This document shows, one piece after another, positions 54,391-64,000 of a DNA stretch of 64,000 nucleotides; positions within the stretch are counted from its first letter, which is position 1; the number at the start of each line of letters is the position of its first letter. The notes under the pieces were generated by a model that saw only the letters and a list, made by a program, of their open reading frames with translations, made no database searches and was not told where the DNA came from. Position numbers and translations under genes: made by a program. The DNA is from Psococerastis gibbosa (Eukaryota > Arthropoda > Insecta > Psocodea > Psocidae). The stretch is taken from the NCBI GenBank assembly GCA_963971405.1, contig OZ020484.1, forward strand, positions 18,228,001 through 18,292,000, read 5' to 3'.

Positions 54391-55107
54391 TTTGCGCTAC
54401 TCATTCGTTTTTACAGCCAGCATACGGCAAACGGAAAATTTAATTCGGTGATTACTTCTCTGTTCCCAACATTATCTTGTATATTAGGGAGAGGCGGCAT
54501 GACTCATGCGAAGCTATCGTATCTATCTATGAATTTGAGTGGAGCCAATGGAGAACTATACACCAATCAACATCAGCCTCTTGGAAAAAAATAAAACTTT
54601 CTGCTGAATTTTTTTGTCAAAACTTATTTTAATTGAACCTTAGGCCTAATTATGATATTATGACGTCTAATTAGACCAAGAGACCGAGCATAAAGTTCGG
54701 CTGGTGTAGTGAAAATAAGTTTAGGCTATAAATAAAATCGCTCTTCTCAATTAATCTGCAGCTGATTTTCGTAAGGGTCTGCGCTATGATTTCTATAATC
54801 ATTTCTGTTTAATATGGGTGAAAATGGGGTATAAATCGTTGCAGGATAAGTGAAAATAAAATCTACGGCGTTAGAAGAGTAAAATTAATATTTTTTACAA
54901 CGTAGTAAAATTGAAAGTAACAATGTTCAGTGTGTATAACGAGGTCTGCCGTTAAAGTATAGAAAAAAGTTCATAATAGATGCATGAAATGGCTTTCATG
55001 AAAATTCATACCCATCTGATGCTAAACTACTCAGACAATCAAATGCCCTAACACTCTGAAAATTCCAACCGTATATTCCATATTATACGATAAGGCTGAA
55101 TGTTCAA
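54391..55107. other. Intergenic, no gene seen
   Basis: AT-rich; nothing recognised. Confidence 0.35.
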
Positions 55108-55462
55108 AATGTTTTGTAAACAAGAAATTTTGCTGATTTTTTGACGAAAATAATTCATTGCTCATTCCACAGACAAAGTGAACAGATAAAAAGCTCATAA
55201 CAAATCCAAGTTATCGCAGGAAGTTTATATTTTCTGAACTGAAATACTATTACCTTAAAAAAATTGGATAAAGAGCCTTAAACCCATTTTGTAGCACAGT
55301 TGTAAATCTGTAAGGGAAATAGACAGCTTTCAGAGAAAGCTCGTATTTTTTAAGATTTTTTCATCTGTTCCCTTTTATGTCTTTGTGGCTATGGAACGAA
55401 CAATTAATTAATTTCGTCCAAAAAGTACGATAATTTCTTGTTTACAAAACATTTTGAACACT
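55108..55462. repeat. R3 foldback repeat
   Basis: The left arm (AAAATGTTTTGTAAACAAGA, ACAGACAAAGTGAACAGAT) is mirrored by the right arm (ATCTGTTCCC..GTCTTTGTGGC, TCTTGTTTACAAAACATTTT). The loop holds GGGAAATAGACAGCTTTCAG, which recurs near 60870 and 5712. Confidence 0.65.
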
Positions 55463-55679
55463 CAGCCATAAGCTTATGAAAAACTACATATTACATGTTT
55501 AAAATTGTTAGGAAAATGTAGTGTCATTATGGTAATGAGTATTGTTGTGTTATATTTACGTATAGTTGCTTTCCTCAAAAAATTTACATTACGTTCTTCT
55601 AAATCTCGCTGTATTTGCTAACGTGGGTATTATAAAATCAACAACGTATGTAAATTGACTAGCGCATTAAAACGACGAG
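55463..55679. other. Intergenic spacer
   Basis: AT-rich; nothing recognised. Confidence 0.3.
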
Positions 55680-55990
55680 GCGTGCGGGCCTCTTCACACA
55701 TCGCATTCGTCACCCATCAATACTAAAATGCCCCGGGTTGGAGACTTGGAGCCCATGTTCCTCTTCTAAATATTTTGAAAGACAACAAGTGGCTGAAAGG
55801 AAATGCATTACCACGACCGGGACGGGGCAAATAAGTGACCTATTGATGGTATTTGTTTAAACACGCTAAACCTATGGCCTATGTTATCTCTAGCCTGGCT
55901 GTCTGCACAGCCACTTGTTGTTTTAGACTTGAAAACTCATTAGACCCTCTCATCTATTCTAATGGACGGCAAAGATGCTAAACGCAGATG
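55680..55990. promoter_or_regulatory. Candidate regulatory block
   Basis: This stretch is non-repetitive and GC-balanced. It includes forkhead-like TTTGTTTAAACA, GACCTATTGATGG and TGGCCTATGTTATC. It is not open over any useful length. The call is tentative. Confidence 0.22.
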
Positions 55991-56204
55991 TTGTTGGGAC
56001 TCATGATGGTATAAATTAGCTACCGACGATTGATATTGTGTGAGAGTGAAGCGGCGACTTTCTGTGTCTGCTGATCACTCTGAGTCTGATCGCTTTAGCA
56101 GTGGATACCGACTGACTGAATATATTGTGTGTTCCAACTTCCAACGCCTGCTTTCAGCATTTCTGCTTTAAGCAAACCTGTCACTTGTCAGCCTGGCGGG
56201 GGAG

Positions 56205-56480
56205 GGAGTCTGTTTATTAACTTGAGGCACCCTAGTGACAGACTATGGGGAGTTAACTGCCAGGGTGGACTTCCTGATTATAGTGGGTTCCGAACCATTT
56301 GGGGAACGTGGCAAAGTCACATGATTAATTCGGAATTAAGGACTCGACATGCAATGCTTAAACCGACTGATGTAGTCTCAGCGCGTTGCCATGTCTCACC
56401 ATGTTCCCCTGCCAACGCTGTGCACACTGTCAAGTTTGCTGTAGCTTGGAACAGGCTTCGTTCTGGTGGATTCAACATGG
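56205..56480. repeat. R4 repeat copy
   Basis: Inverted relative of 25380-25612, sharing CCTGATTATAGTGGGTTCCG, CACATGATTA, CACCATGTTCCCC, CTGTGCACACTG and GGTGGATTCAAC. The open frames across it are not conserved between the two copies. Confidence 0.6.
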
Positions 56481-56559
56481 TATGGCCGTTGGCAACTGAC
56501 TGAATGTAACATTGTATATGCATTTATGCATATATGCAGCAATGGTGTTATACTATTTA

Positions 56560-56625
56560 ACAAAGGGTTAGTTGGACTTACATTGCCTGCTGTGTAAGTC
56601 CAACTAACCATTTTTTAAATTGTAT
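56560..56625. repeat. Short hairpin repeat
   Basis: GGTTAGTTGGACTTACA and TGTAAGTCCAACTAACC are perfect complements around a short TTGCCTGCTG loop. Single arms occur at about 2393 and 32040. Confidence 0.7.
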
Positions 56626-59084
56626 ATGCAGTTAATTTACTAGTATATAAACTCTTTGCCGCACGTATGGAGCCTTCTATTTAAAATTTTAAAATGCCGG
56701 TATCCTGTATCTAAATCATGGGAGCTAGCAACTAATTTCAAACTTGTATCATGAGCCCCCTGGACAAAGAGGTTGCCCAGGGACCGTCTAAAACGGTTCG
56801 CCTACTAATCCCGTTTCTTTAAAGTAATAGCCAACTGCCAAATTGTATTTCAAATTAGAAGATAAAACTTTACTGCCAAATATTTTATTTTTTGTGACTT
56901 TTTTAGCTGTAGAAAGAGGAATTGATTAATTTTGTCAAATCGACTTGATCATTCGTTGTTTGAAATCTCCGCCTTAATTGTTACATCATTTCCAATTTCA
57001 TTTCTTTATTTCATGAGATCCATAATCGTGGTACCTCCCTGTTAACACTGTAAATCTAGCCATATGTATGATGCCCTGCCATCATGTATCTCCATGTTGA
57101 ACATAGAAACTACGAACTCATAATTATATTGGTCTGTCCAAGTTTGACATGACTCACATTCACAATGAGATATGAATTAAAAATATATCCGACAACATGG
57201 GGTACGGTATTTAAGCCCTGAGCGCAATTATATAGGTTTTTTCCTATACCTTATGAAATGCTCTGCGTGTTATTATTAGGACTCAAGTTTGACTCATCCG
57301 AAAACTGGGGCATTCGGGTCACACTGGCAAGTAAAGCAAACAAACCTTGGCAATTCATATGAGTAGTCTTAAATACCAATAGTCGTAAAAAGTCGTTGAC
57401 ACGACGACAATAAACCTAAATCAGAAGCTTTAACGCTGCAACATTTATAAAATTTCTTGTCTGATTTAAAGGCAGTTTCCCATGAGTTGCAACGTTCTAT
57501 GGGGCAGTAAACATAACATCCAACTGAAATCTCATCACACTCCATTAAAAACACATGCCACTCAATCATGCTACGTTAATCTTCTCCCGTTAGAGTTGAG
57601 TAATCCTTGGGGGTTATTCTCCATGATGGCCAATGCAGATGGCTGCCGTGGAGGAGACGTCGTGTAGCAAATGGGGCGCTTTCATTATTACTACAGATGA
57701 CCCATGAGTTTTCAATCTCATTAGGTGCGGCTATGTTCAATGTTCCTGCCTCCTAGGTAACCTATAGGCCTATTATTATTGTTATTATTAGCTTGGGGAT
57801 GCGGGATGGTATTATTATGTAAGTTATTGTACTTTGTATATATTTATATATATATATGCTCCTAGTCCAGGGAATACTGGGCAAGGAAAAGAAAGAAGAA
57901 GAAAGAATTATTATTATTATTATATGGCAGACGCCTTAATGAATCAATTTTGCAAGAGATATTTAATAAATTGCCATTTAAACTAAAAAAAAATTGAACA
58001 AAATAGGGAAAATAATAAAAAGAAATAAAATATACTTAATTTCAAATACTAACTAATTATTAGCCATTATAAGCCTAGGCCTAATAATTTTCCTTTGGAT
58101 CTAATTCATTTGCCCGGAGGCTAGTGTTGGTACTCTATAATGATTTATTATATTTAATTATTAATTAAAATTATATTTTGCTGCTCTAAGATCGCTCGAT
58201 AAGCGGAAGCTTGAGCGTGATAATTCGTTATGTATTACATTTTTTTTTCAATATATTGCCCCGTTGAAATGGCTGCTTTGCATTGCTGAAAGGTTTCGCC
58301 ACTGATTGTAAGACCGATGACGCGGGAAAGGTTCTAGGAACCTTTATCGCGGCTATTTTTCCCCGAAAACGTGCTGTCATGAGTGCTATTTGCCAGCATC
58401 GTTCCCAAAAAGAGTGACACTGGTCTTTGCGCTGTTAAGTTACTTGGAACATCTCCACTCATAGGCACATATTTCTGTTAAAAACTTTTAAACTGTTAAA
58501 AACTGGATTTTTGCCACGCAGTGAATGCAATATTACTGTACCTGTACGTAATTACACTCCCGGATTCTTGGTCATGAACGAATATTGAAAATTACACACT
58601 GCTAATTGTTTAAAATCATAATTAGCCTACATTTTAAACTATCAGTACATGCATCAAAATGTATAGGAGGTTTGTGGGCTTTCAGAATAAAAACCAATGT
58701 AGAGCTAGCTATCCGTCATGGGAGCATTATATGAGCATTAGCATAACGCAGACCACCCTCGTCATGGCCCTTTGTTGTCTGTGGCGTTGTACTGCATTAA
58801 TGGACTCTCGGAACTTTGCGGTTGGGCATTTTAGTTGCATTTGTGGTTAGCCCCCCCTGGAATATTGATGGTATTTCAAAAATGGCGGCGGGCTAATAAT
58901 AATTTTATTCGTTTCACTATGGGTTGCTTGGTGACGGGGTGGTATAATATGCCTTGCATTATATTTTGTGTTCCCTTTTTATGTGAAAGCTTCCTTTTAG
59001 GTGCACTTGGTCTTTTTCTTTCTGAAGGGTATACTTGTGTAACTCTGGAAGTCGCGACCATCTATGGTAAATCCTGTTGATAAT
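56626..59084. other. Intergenic, microsatellites, no gene
   Basis: R3-like sequence occurs near 56860-56970. (ATT)n tracts lie near 57770-57790 and 57907-57923. A TATATATA run lies near 57847. Positions 58660-59050 are less AT-rich, but no exon borders or family motifs are visible. Confidence 0.4.
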
Positions 59085-59349
59085 ATATATACGAAGGCTT
59101 TCACGGCCGGAGTTACATGATGAATCAGTTGAATCCGGGATGATAGGCCGTGGTCGTTCTGAAAGTGTACTTCTCAGTATAAATATCAGAGCACATCCCC
59201 TTGCCCACACAGTTTCTGCTGAGCCTCCGAGATACTATCTTAGAAGTCTACGCAGTTCCACTGAAAATGTCGACCGCAGATGTTGACGAAACGTTTTGAA
59301 GTACACTTTCAGAACGACCACGGCCTATCATCCCAGATTCAACTGATTC
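59085..59349. mobile_element. P-family foldback, 14-bp duplication
   Basis: It has GGCTTTCACGGCCGGAGT, GGCCGTGGTCGTTCTGAAAG and inverted CTTTCAGAACGACCACGGCC ends. Flanks ATCCTGTTGATAAT (59071-59084) and ATCCTGTTGGTAAT (59350-59363) differ at one base. The hammerhead-like motif near 59260-59298 is intact apart from one core change. Confidence 0.8.
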
Positions 59350-59635
59350 ATCCTGTTGGTAATGTTTCTTTGGAACCCCTTACACCAGGCACCCGCATTA
59401 TACAAATTAAGTTCGATAACGGTGGCCAATCGGTGTTCCGGACAGCCACAAACTATACGGGTGGTTATGTATAGAAACATTTCTTCTGAGGGATATGACC
59501 TAATTAATAGCTCTACGAATCTACGATCGACATTTCATGTGAGGTTTGATTTTGTACCCGAGCAATGTTTCCCACCGGTCGTCCCTTAAAGGGAAATTAA
59601 GTGCAAACAAAAGAAGCACTAAAAGGACACTGTCA
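59350..59635. other. Intergenic spacer
   Basis: No exon recognised between the P-family element and the SINE. Confidence 0.3.
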
Positions 59636-59860
59636 GGACATGTAGCGTAGTGGTACGGACTCTGACTTTCACCCGAAAGGTTGTTGGTTCGAGTCCCACA
59701 CTGGCTACATTTTCTGGCCATGCTTCGGAGGGCATGTAAAGCAGGCGGTCCCGGGCTTTCCTAGTTGAGTGTAAGAGAGGGCTTTTAGCTTTAACTCCGC
59801 TAGGTTGGCTTAGTAATAGAAACAATAAAAAGCCCTTATTTATTTATTTTATTTATTTAA
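59636..59860 (+). mobile_element. S1 SINE, most complete copy
   Basis: The tRNA-like head is clear, with A-box-like TAGCGTAGTGG (59643-59653) and B box GGTTCGAGTCC (59686-59696). The body, the tail block TTAACTCCGCTAGGTTGG and an (ATTT)n end follow. It defines the family: about 220 bp, polymerase III promoter, simple-repeat tail. Confidence 0.9.
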
Positions 59861-60019
59861 AAGGATAGATCAGGGGCCAGGAGGGCCTTTCAAAATGGTA
59901 CAGTTGTCCAGGAAGTGAAATGAAAAATGAGTCTGAGGACGAGAAACGTATTCCCACCCTGCTGCCGACTCTGACAAACATAGACATAGCTGCAGCGTGT
60001 GCTAGTATTTAAATGATGT

Positions 60020-60340
60020 TGTCAGTGTTATTAGGGGAGCACAATACGTGAGCTGGGGAGAAAAAAACGCTCCCCATTCCCCTGTGACAAACAAATAGCA
60101 CGGGATAACTGCGATGAGGGATTATTTTTGCACAGACAGCCCTTGCTGATTAATCACGTTAAGCTACGGGGGTGCGGGAGGGGGGGGGGTCGTACGTGCC
60201 CACACCGTGCTCGGGGCCCGGACTTGATCCCCTTGCAAGCCTGCTGCTTCCACGGCCGGCCAGATAAAATTTTCCCTCTCTCTTCCCTCTGGGCGTCTTT
60301 GAAAGTTTGTATTATTAGCTTGCTGTTTCGGTGTGGGACA
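60020..60340. promoter_or_regulatory. Candidate regulatory block
   Basis: Non-repetitive, GC-balanced. It holds GAGGGATTATTTTTG, GCTGATTAATCACGTTA (K50/homeodomain-like) and CCAGATAAAATTTTCC (GATA-like). A G run lies near 60179-60190. No open frame explains it. Confidence 0.25.
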
Positions 60341-60779
60341 TGTTAAAATTGAGTTCCGTTTTTTTTTCGAAACTTTCCTTTAGTTTAACTAACCATGTTG
60401 TTTTGCTCGACACTTTCTCTATCGAGTTTTCAAGCCTGAATTATGATTCTCTTTTCACTTCATGCTTATTGATTGTACACTGGCATTTCTCTACAGACCT
60501 ACTTTATTTTGCTGCTTAATGCATAATGTTAGCTATGCGGAGCCTATCGACTCATGCTACGATCGCAGCTCTTTTTTTGGGAGAAAAATCGTGTTTTTTC
60601 ATGTCATGCACATTGCTATTTCGGACAAACCACGTTGATTTCAATTCTATTTATAGATCTGAGCAGAATTTTCCCTAATAAAACGTATTGCAGTAGAATA
60701 CTACTGTGCTATGCAAAGCATACTGGCTTAAGGGAGAGATTTTATAATATTTTGCTAACTAGAAATGGCCGTGTATTTT

Positions 60780-61110
60780 TGTTGAAATCAATTAATTTTT
60801 TGTTCCACAGCCTCAATGATATGAAAGTGGTCAGATGAACAATTCATAAAAAATACAAGCTCTCTCTAAAAGCTGTCTATTTCCCTAATGATTGACTACT
60901 ATTCAGTAAAATCTGTTCAATGATTTTTATCGGGTTTTTCTAAAGTTGTAATATTTGAATGAGAAAATGTAAATTTCCTCAGTGCAATTTTTTTTTTAAA
61001 TGCAATTTTCACTTGCGCACTTTCACATCTTTGCGACTGTAGTCTGTTAAACAAAAACATAATTAATTTTGTCGAAAATACACGACCATTTTTTGTTTAC
61101 AGAATATATT
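60780..61110 (+). repeat. R3 repeat copy
   Basis: Shares CTCTAAAAGCTGTC(T/C)ATTTC with 5712 and 55320. Shares AAACAAAAACATAATTAATT, GTCGAAAATACACGACC and TTGTTTACAGAATAT with 5600-5660 (inverted). Confidence 0.5.
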
Positions 61111-61884
61111 GAAATCTGCCACTCACGCGTCTAGTACTGTAACTGTCAGGTTCCGAGCAGGCGGCACCAAAGATATGATTGCCAGTTGATCGTTATGTTA
61201 TGCATATATGGAACCAAGTACAGAATGTTAATTCCGTCATTGATGATTTATTTGTTATTTATTTCAATGTATATAATGCGTTGACTTGGCTGATTTCATG
61301 GCCTTATGTAACATTATAATGTCTACTTATTCTAAACTAGTACTTTTCCATTTTTAAGAGACAGCCTTTGCGTCAATTCTTGGCGACATTTCAGTGACCT
61401 CATTTAATATAGCAGTCTTTATTTCTAACAAGATTGAGGAAGCCCACGAAGGTTCCGAAAGCGCATGAAGCCTTTTCAGCTTGATAGGAAATTGAACCCT
61501 AGAAACCCGTGTACTGCCTCGGGTCAGCTTCTGTTGTGCAACCCCCGGCCCCCGCCACTGTTTCCTTGAATATTTTCCGCCTTTCGTCTCTCTTATACTG
61601 CTGCTTAGCGATATTATTTTTGCTGATTTCTGGAGGTATTGAAACCAGTTTTGTGTTAGACTACTGTCATTCTCTTTGTGAAATTTCGTAGATTTTTTTG
61701 GAATTTGCAATGGAATCATCGTAGATAAACTTCATCTACCATTGTGTTGCCTATTTTAATGGCTTTCATAGCTTCGTTTATGGATATCGTATTGTCATAT
61801 TAATTTAACAACAATTAAAGGTACAGACTACCTCCTTTATCTTTGTAGAAAGCCTTTACAGGTAGAAAAATCAGGGGAAGGAAT
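61111..61884. other. Intergenic, no gene seen
   Basis: A 121-codon minus-strand frame at 61354-61719 has no family resemblance, and overlaps an equal-quality frame on the other strand. I do not call it a gene. Confidence 0.35.
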
Positions 61885-62465
61885 ATATAATAATAATAAC
61901 AATTCTTTATTTCCAACAAATACAATAATTAGACAAAATACAATTAGGGCTCCCATGCCTTCATAGAGGCGTGCGGGATACACCCTACAGAGTACAGTTT
62001 AAACATTATTCATTTTAATACAATCATGATATAATACTAGTATTTGTTACATTGCCATTAGTGTTTGTTTTATATATATATATATCAATGTAACCTTTTA
62101 TGCTCGTATTTGGCCTTGCGAACTTATTGTAACTACTAATGAATTCGTTATAGTAGTAATATGATTTGTATAAGAATGATGCTGTTGTATGAGCCTTTGT
62201 AAATTTGGGTAATATGAGACATCCGTTGATATTCATTCTCGTTGGAATATTCCTTGTCTGTGGTACCAAGGCTGGTAAGATATGGTATATAAATAACTGT
62301 AGTATAACTTTCCTGCAAAGTAAAGCTACTGGAAGTATATTTACAGACGTATAAAGCGGTAGCGTGGCTTTTCGATATAGATCTAACTGCAAATTTTTGA
62401 CTTATATGTAAAGGTTTGAGCCAGACTTGTGGTGCAGACCCCCACAGAGTCATACCATACTGTAA
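61885..62465 (-). mobile_element. CR1/Jockey-like LINE 3' fragment
   Basis: The minus-strand translation contains YGMTLWGSAP and LHISQKFAVRSI, then in other frames NILPVALL and VLIYHILP-like segments. It ends with NIPTRMNINGCLILPKFTKA and FLYKSYYYYNEF. These are the ordered C-terminal blocks of CR1/Jockey-type reverse transcriptase proteins. The 3' end is AATAAAGAATTGTTATTATT, a simple tail. The copy is 5' truncated and has at least two frameshifts. Confidence 0.75.
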
Positions 62466-64000
62466 CCGAGTCTGATGTTGGTAAATGGAAGATTAGAACC
62501 TGAGTCTACCTTGCTGGGGTGGAGGGGGTTGGGGTGTACACCAAATCGGGTTTTAGCTTTACCTTGAAACTGGTAATAGACAAAAATTTGTCGAATTCAT
62601 GGGAAAATTATAACAACAGAAATAAAAAAGCCCTTATTACTATTATAGTGTTTGTAGTCCTCTACCAATTGAGTGGACTAAATCTTCATAACTAAAATAT
62701 AAAATGAAAACCAATCCATTTTGGGGTGTTGGCCAATGTGTTCGACCCCTCTTCCTCTTAACCACCTACTGTAGGTACTATAAATGGTATACTGGATGAA
62801 AGGTATTAATTTTGAAGTAGAGCCTCGGGATCAGTTTTCATGATCAGAAATAAATTACGAATCCCCTAAGGCGTCTATATAATACGTGGCGTCATTCTGT
62901 CTGAAATCTTTACAACAAAGCAATCTGGGTCTTTGCAACATAATGTACAATAGAGTTGGTTCTGAATGCAGCGGGGGAACATTTCATTTGGCTCAATAAT
63001 AACTGTCATAAAGGGTTTTCTTTCTTCTCGTGTCATTTATAATCCCTATGCAGGAACCTGCTCCTGGCAGTTGTAGACCGAGCTTTTTATTTATTTGCAA
63101 TTACATTTCACTGTAATACCCCCGAGTGCTTTGTCGGATATGACAGGAAAAATGTGCTGTTGTGTTCAATTGATCAACATTTTCAGTTTTTAATTGAAAT
63201 ATTTTGTAATACAATTCTTTCGGGCTAATCCACATTATATAGTACTCCCTGTAGGTTCATTATTTATTATTGTATGTTTTAAATATATCCTATATTTTGA
63301 GGTGTATTGCAGCATTATATTAGTATTTCCACATTTTCTGTGTTCGAAATTTGGCTTTATAAGGTATTATTGTTTCAAAAAATGAGTTACTGCATTTTTT
63401 GTAAGCCGGTAAAAATACAGCAGTCTTCTTTTTTAACATTTAAAAATTAAAATTAAAATTTTCTCTTAGTCGTAAGTGACATATTTAAAAAGGGTAGCCT
63501 ATAATTGGCTTCATCGGTGGGTCTGTTCCCGGTTGTGTTATGTCACAAATAGGCAAGAACTAATGCATATTACACAATATAAAGTACTAATAATGTACTA
63601 TATAGTACAGTAAAAGAAATGGCCTAGTATTTTTAAACAATTAAATTATTTTATTGCCACCTAAAACAGGGTTATTGCTTCACATAATGGGATATAAACC
63701 CCATGCAATGGGATTACACATTAAGACCCAAAATGTTGGGAGGGTGAATAATTTTCAAACCGATTACGCTAATTGATCATTATTTGACCGTTCAATGGGG
63801 ACTTGGGAAACTCCATTAAATTTAATTCAGTTTTTACCTTCATTTCAAACAAATTAGGCTACCCGATATGCTACTATAGTATTTTTTTTTTTTGTAACTT
63901 TTTCTGTGTGAAATCTTGTAGGTACCTGCTGTGTCTTCTAACTTATAATCGATAAATGTGTAGGAATTAAACTCCACTTTAGCCCAGTTTTCCGTCGATC
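62466..64000. other. Intergenic, no gene seen
   Basis: AT-rich sequence. No exon, SINE or foldback recognised. Confidence 0.4.

Noticed and set aside
56129-56503. A 124-codon plus-strand gene
   Set aside because: It lies in the R4 repeat, and the frame is not kept in the SLU7-intron copy.
59636-59720. A functional tRNA gene
   Set aside because: A and B boxes are present, but no cloverleaf is formed. The unit is followed by a SINE body and repeats five more times with the same body and tail.
61354-61719. A 121-codon minus-strand gene
   Set aside because: No family motif and no splice context; a similar open frame lies on the opposite strand.

Overview
The window is animal nuclear DNA, most likely from an arthropod. 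The genes have spliced metazoan architectures, the sequence is AT-rich, and it is saturated with short transposons. A TATCGATA motif, like the insect housekeeping element DRE, lies in the one clear promoter region. I cannot name the species.

Four protein-coding genes were reconstructed by reading exons with canonical GT/AG borders and consistent phase. On the minus strand at 13.6-14.7 kb, a two-exon gene for the RNase P/MRP subunit RPP14 ends 22 nt before the start codon of CHCHD4 (MIA40), the disulfide relay receptor of the mitochondrial intermembrane space. The layout suggests a dicistronic unit. At 20.4-27.0 kb (minus) lies SLU7, a second-step splicing factor with nine coding exons and 579 residues. 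Head to head with it at 27.5-34.2 kb (plus) lies CDIN1, the CDAN1-interacting nuclease, with six coding exons and 316 residues. They share a 509-bp putative bidirectional promoter that contains a palindromic element. A possible 5' exon of another plus-strand gene is at 35.27-35.42 kb. No other convincing exon was found to the end of the window.

The rest is repeats: two tRNA-like or structured SINE families (at least eight copies), fragments of four LINEs, Penelope-like remains, hAT-type miniature elements rich in poly-C/poly-G, an unclassified ~850-bp repeat with four copies, and several foldback (palindromic) families.

The most interesting signal is a PIF/Harbinger-like (Tourist-type) foldback family with GGCG termini and 3-bp TTA/TAA target duplications. 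At least twelve copies lie at 18.6-42.6 kb. The two arms of a copy mirror each other, but arms differ between copies, while two internal cores are reused under different arms. Three copies carry the same inner foldback exactly in the loop of the outer one. One copy is only 55 bp with a perfect TAA duplication, and another interrupts a LINE reading frame in a CDIN1 intron.

A second group of palindromic retro-like elements, with 13-15 bp target duplications, carries a hammerhead-like motif (YTGANGAT-stem-GAAAC). The 35-64 kb stretch is gene-poor and includes several non-repetitive blocks with homeodomain-type TAAT motifs that could be regulatory.
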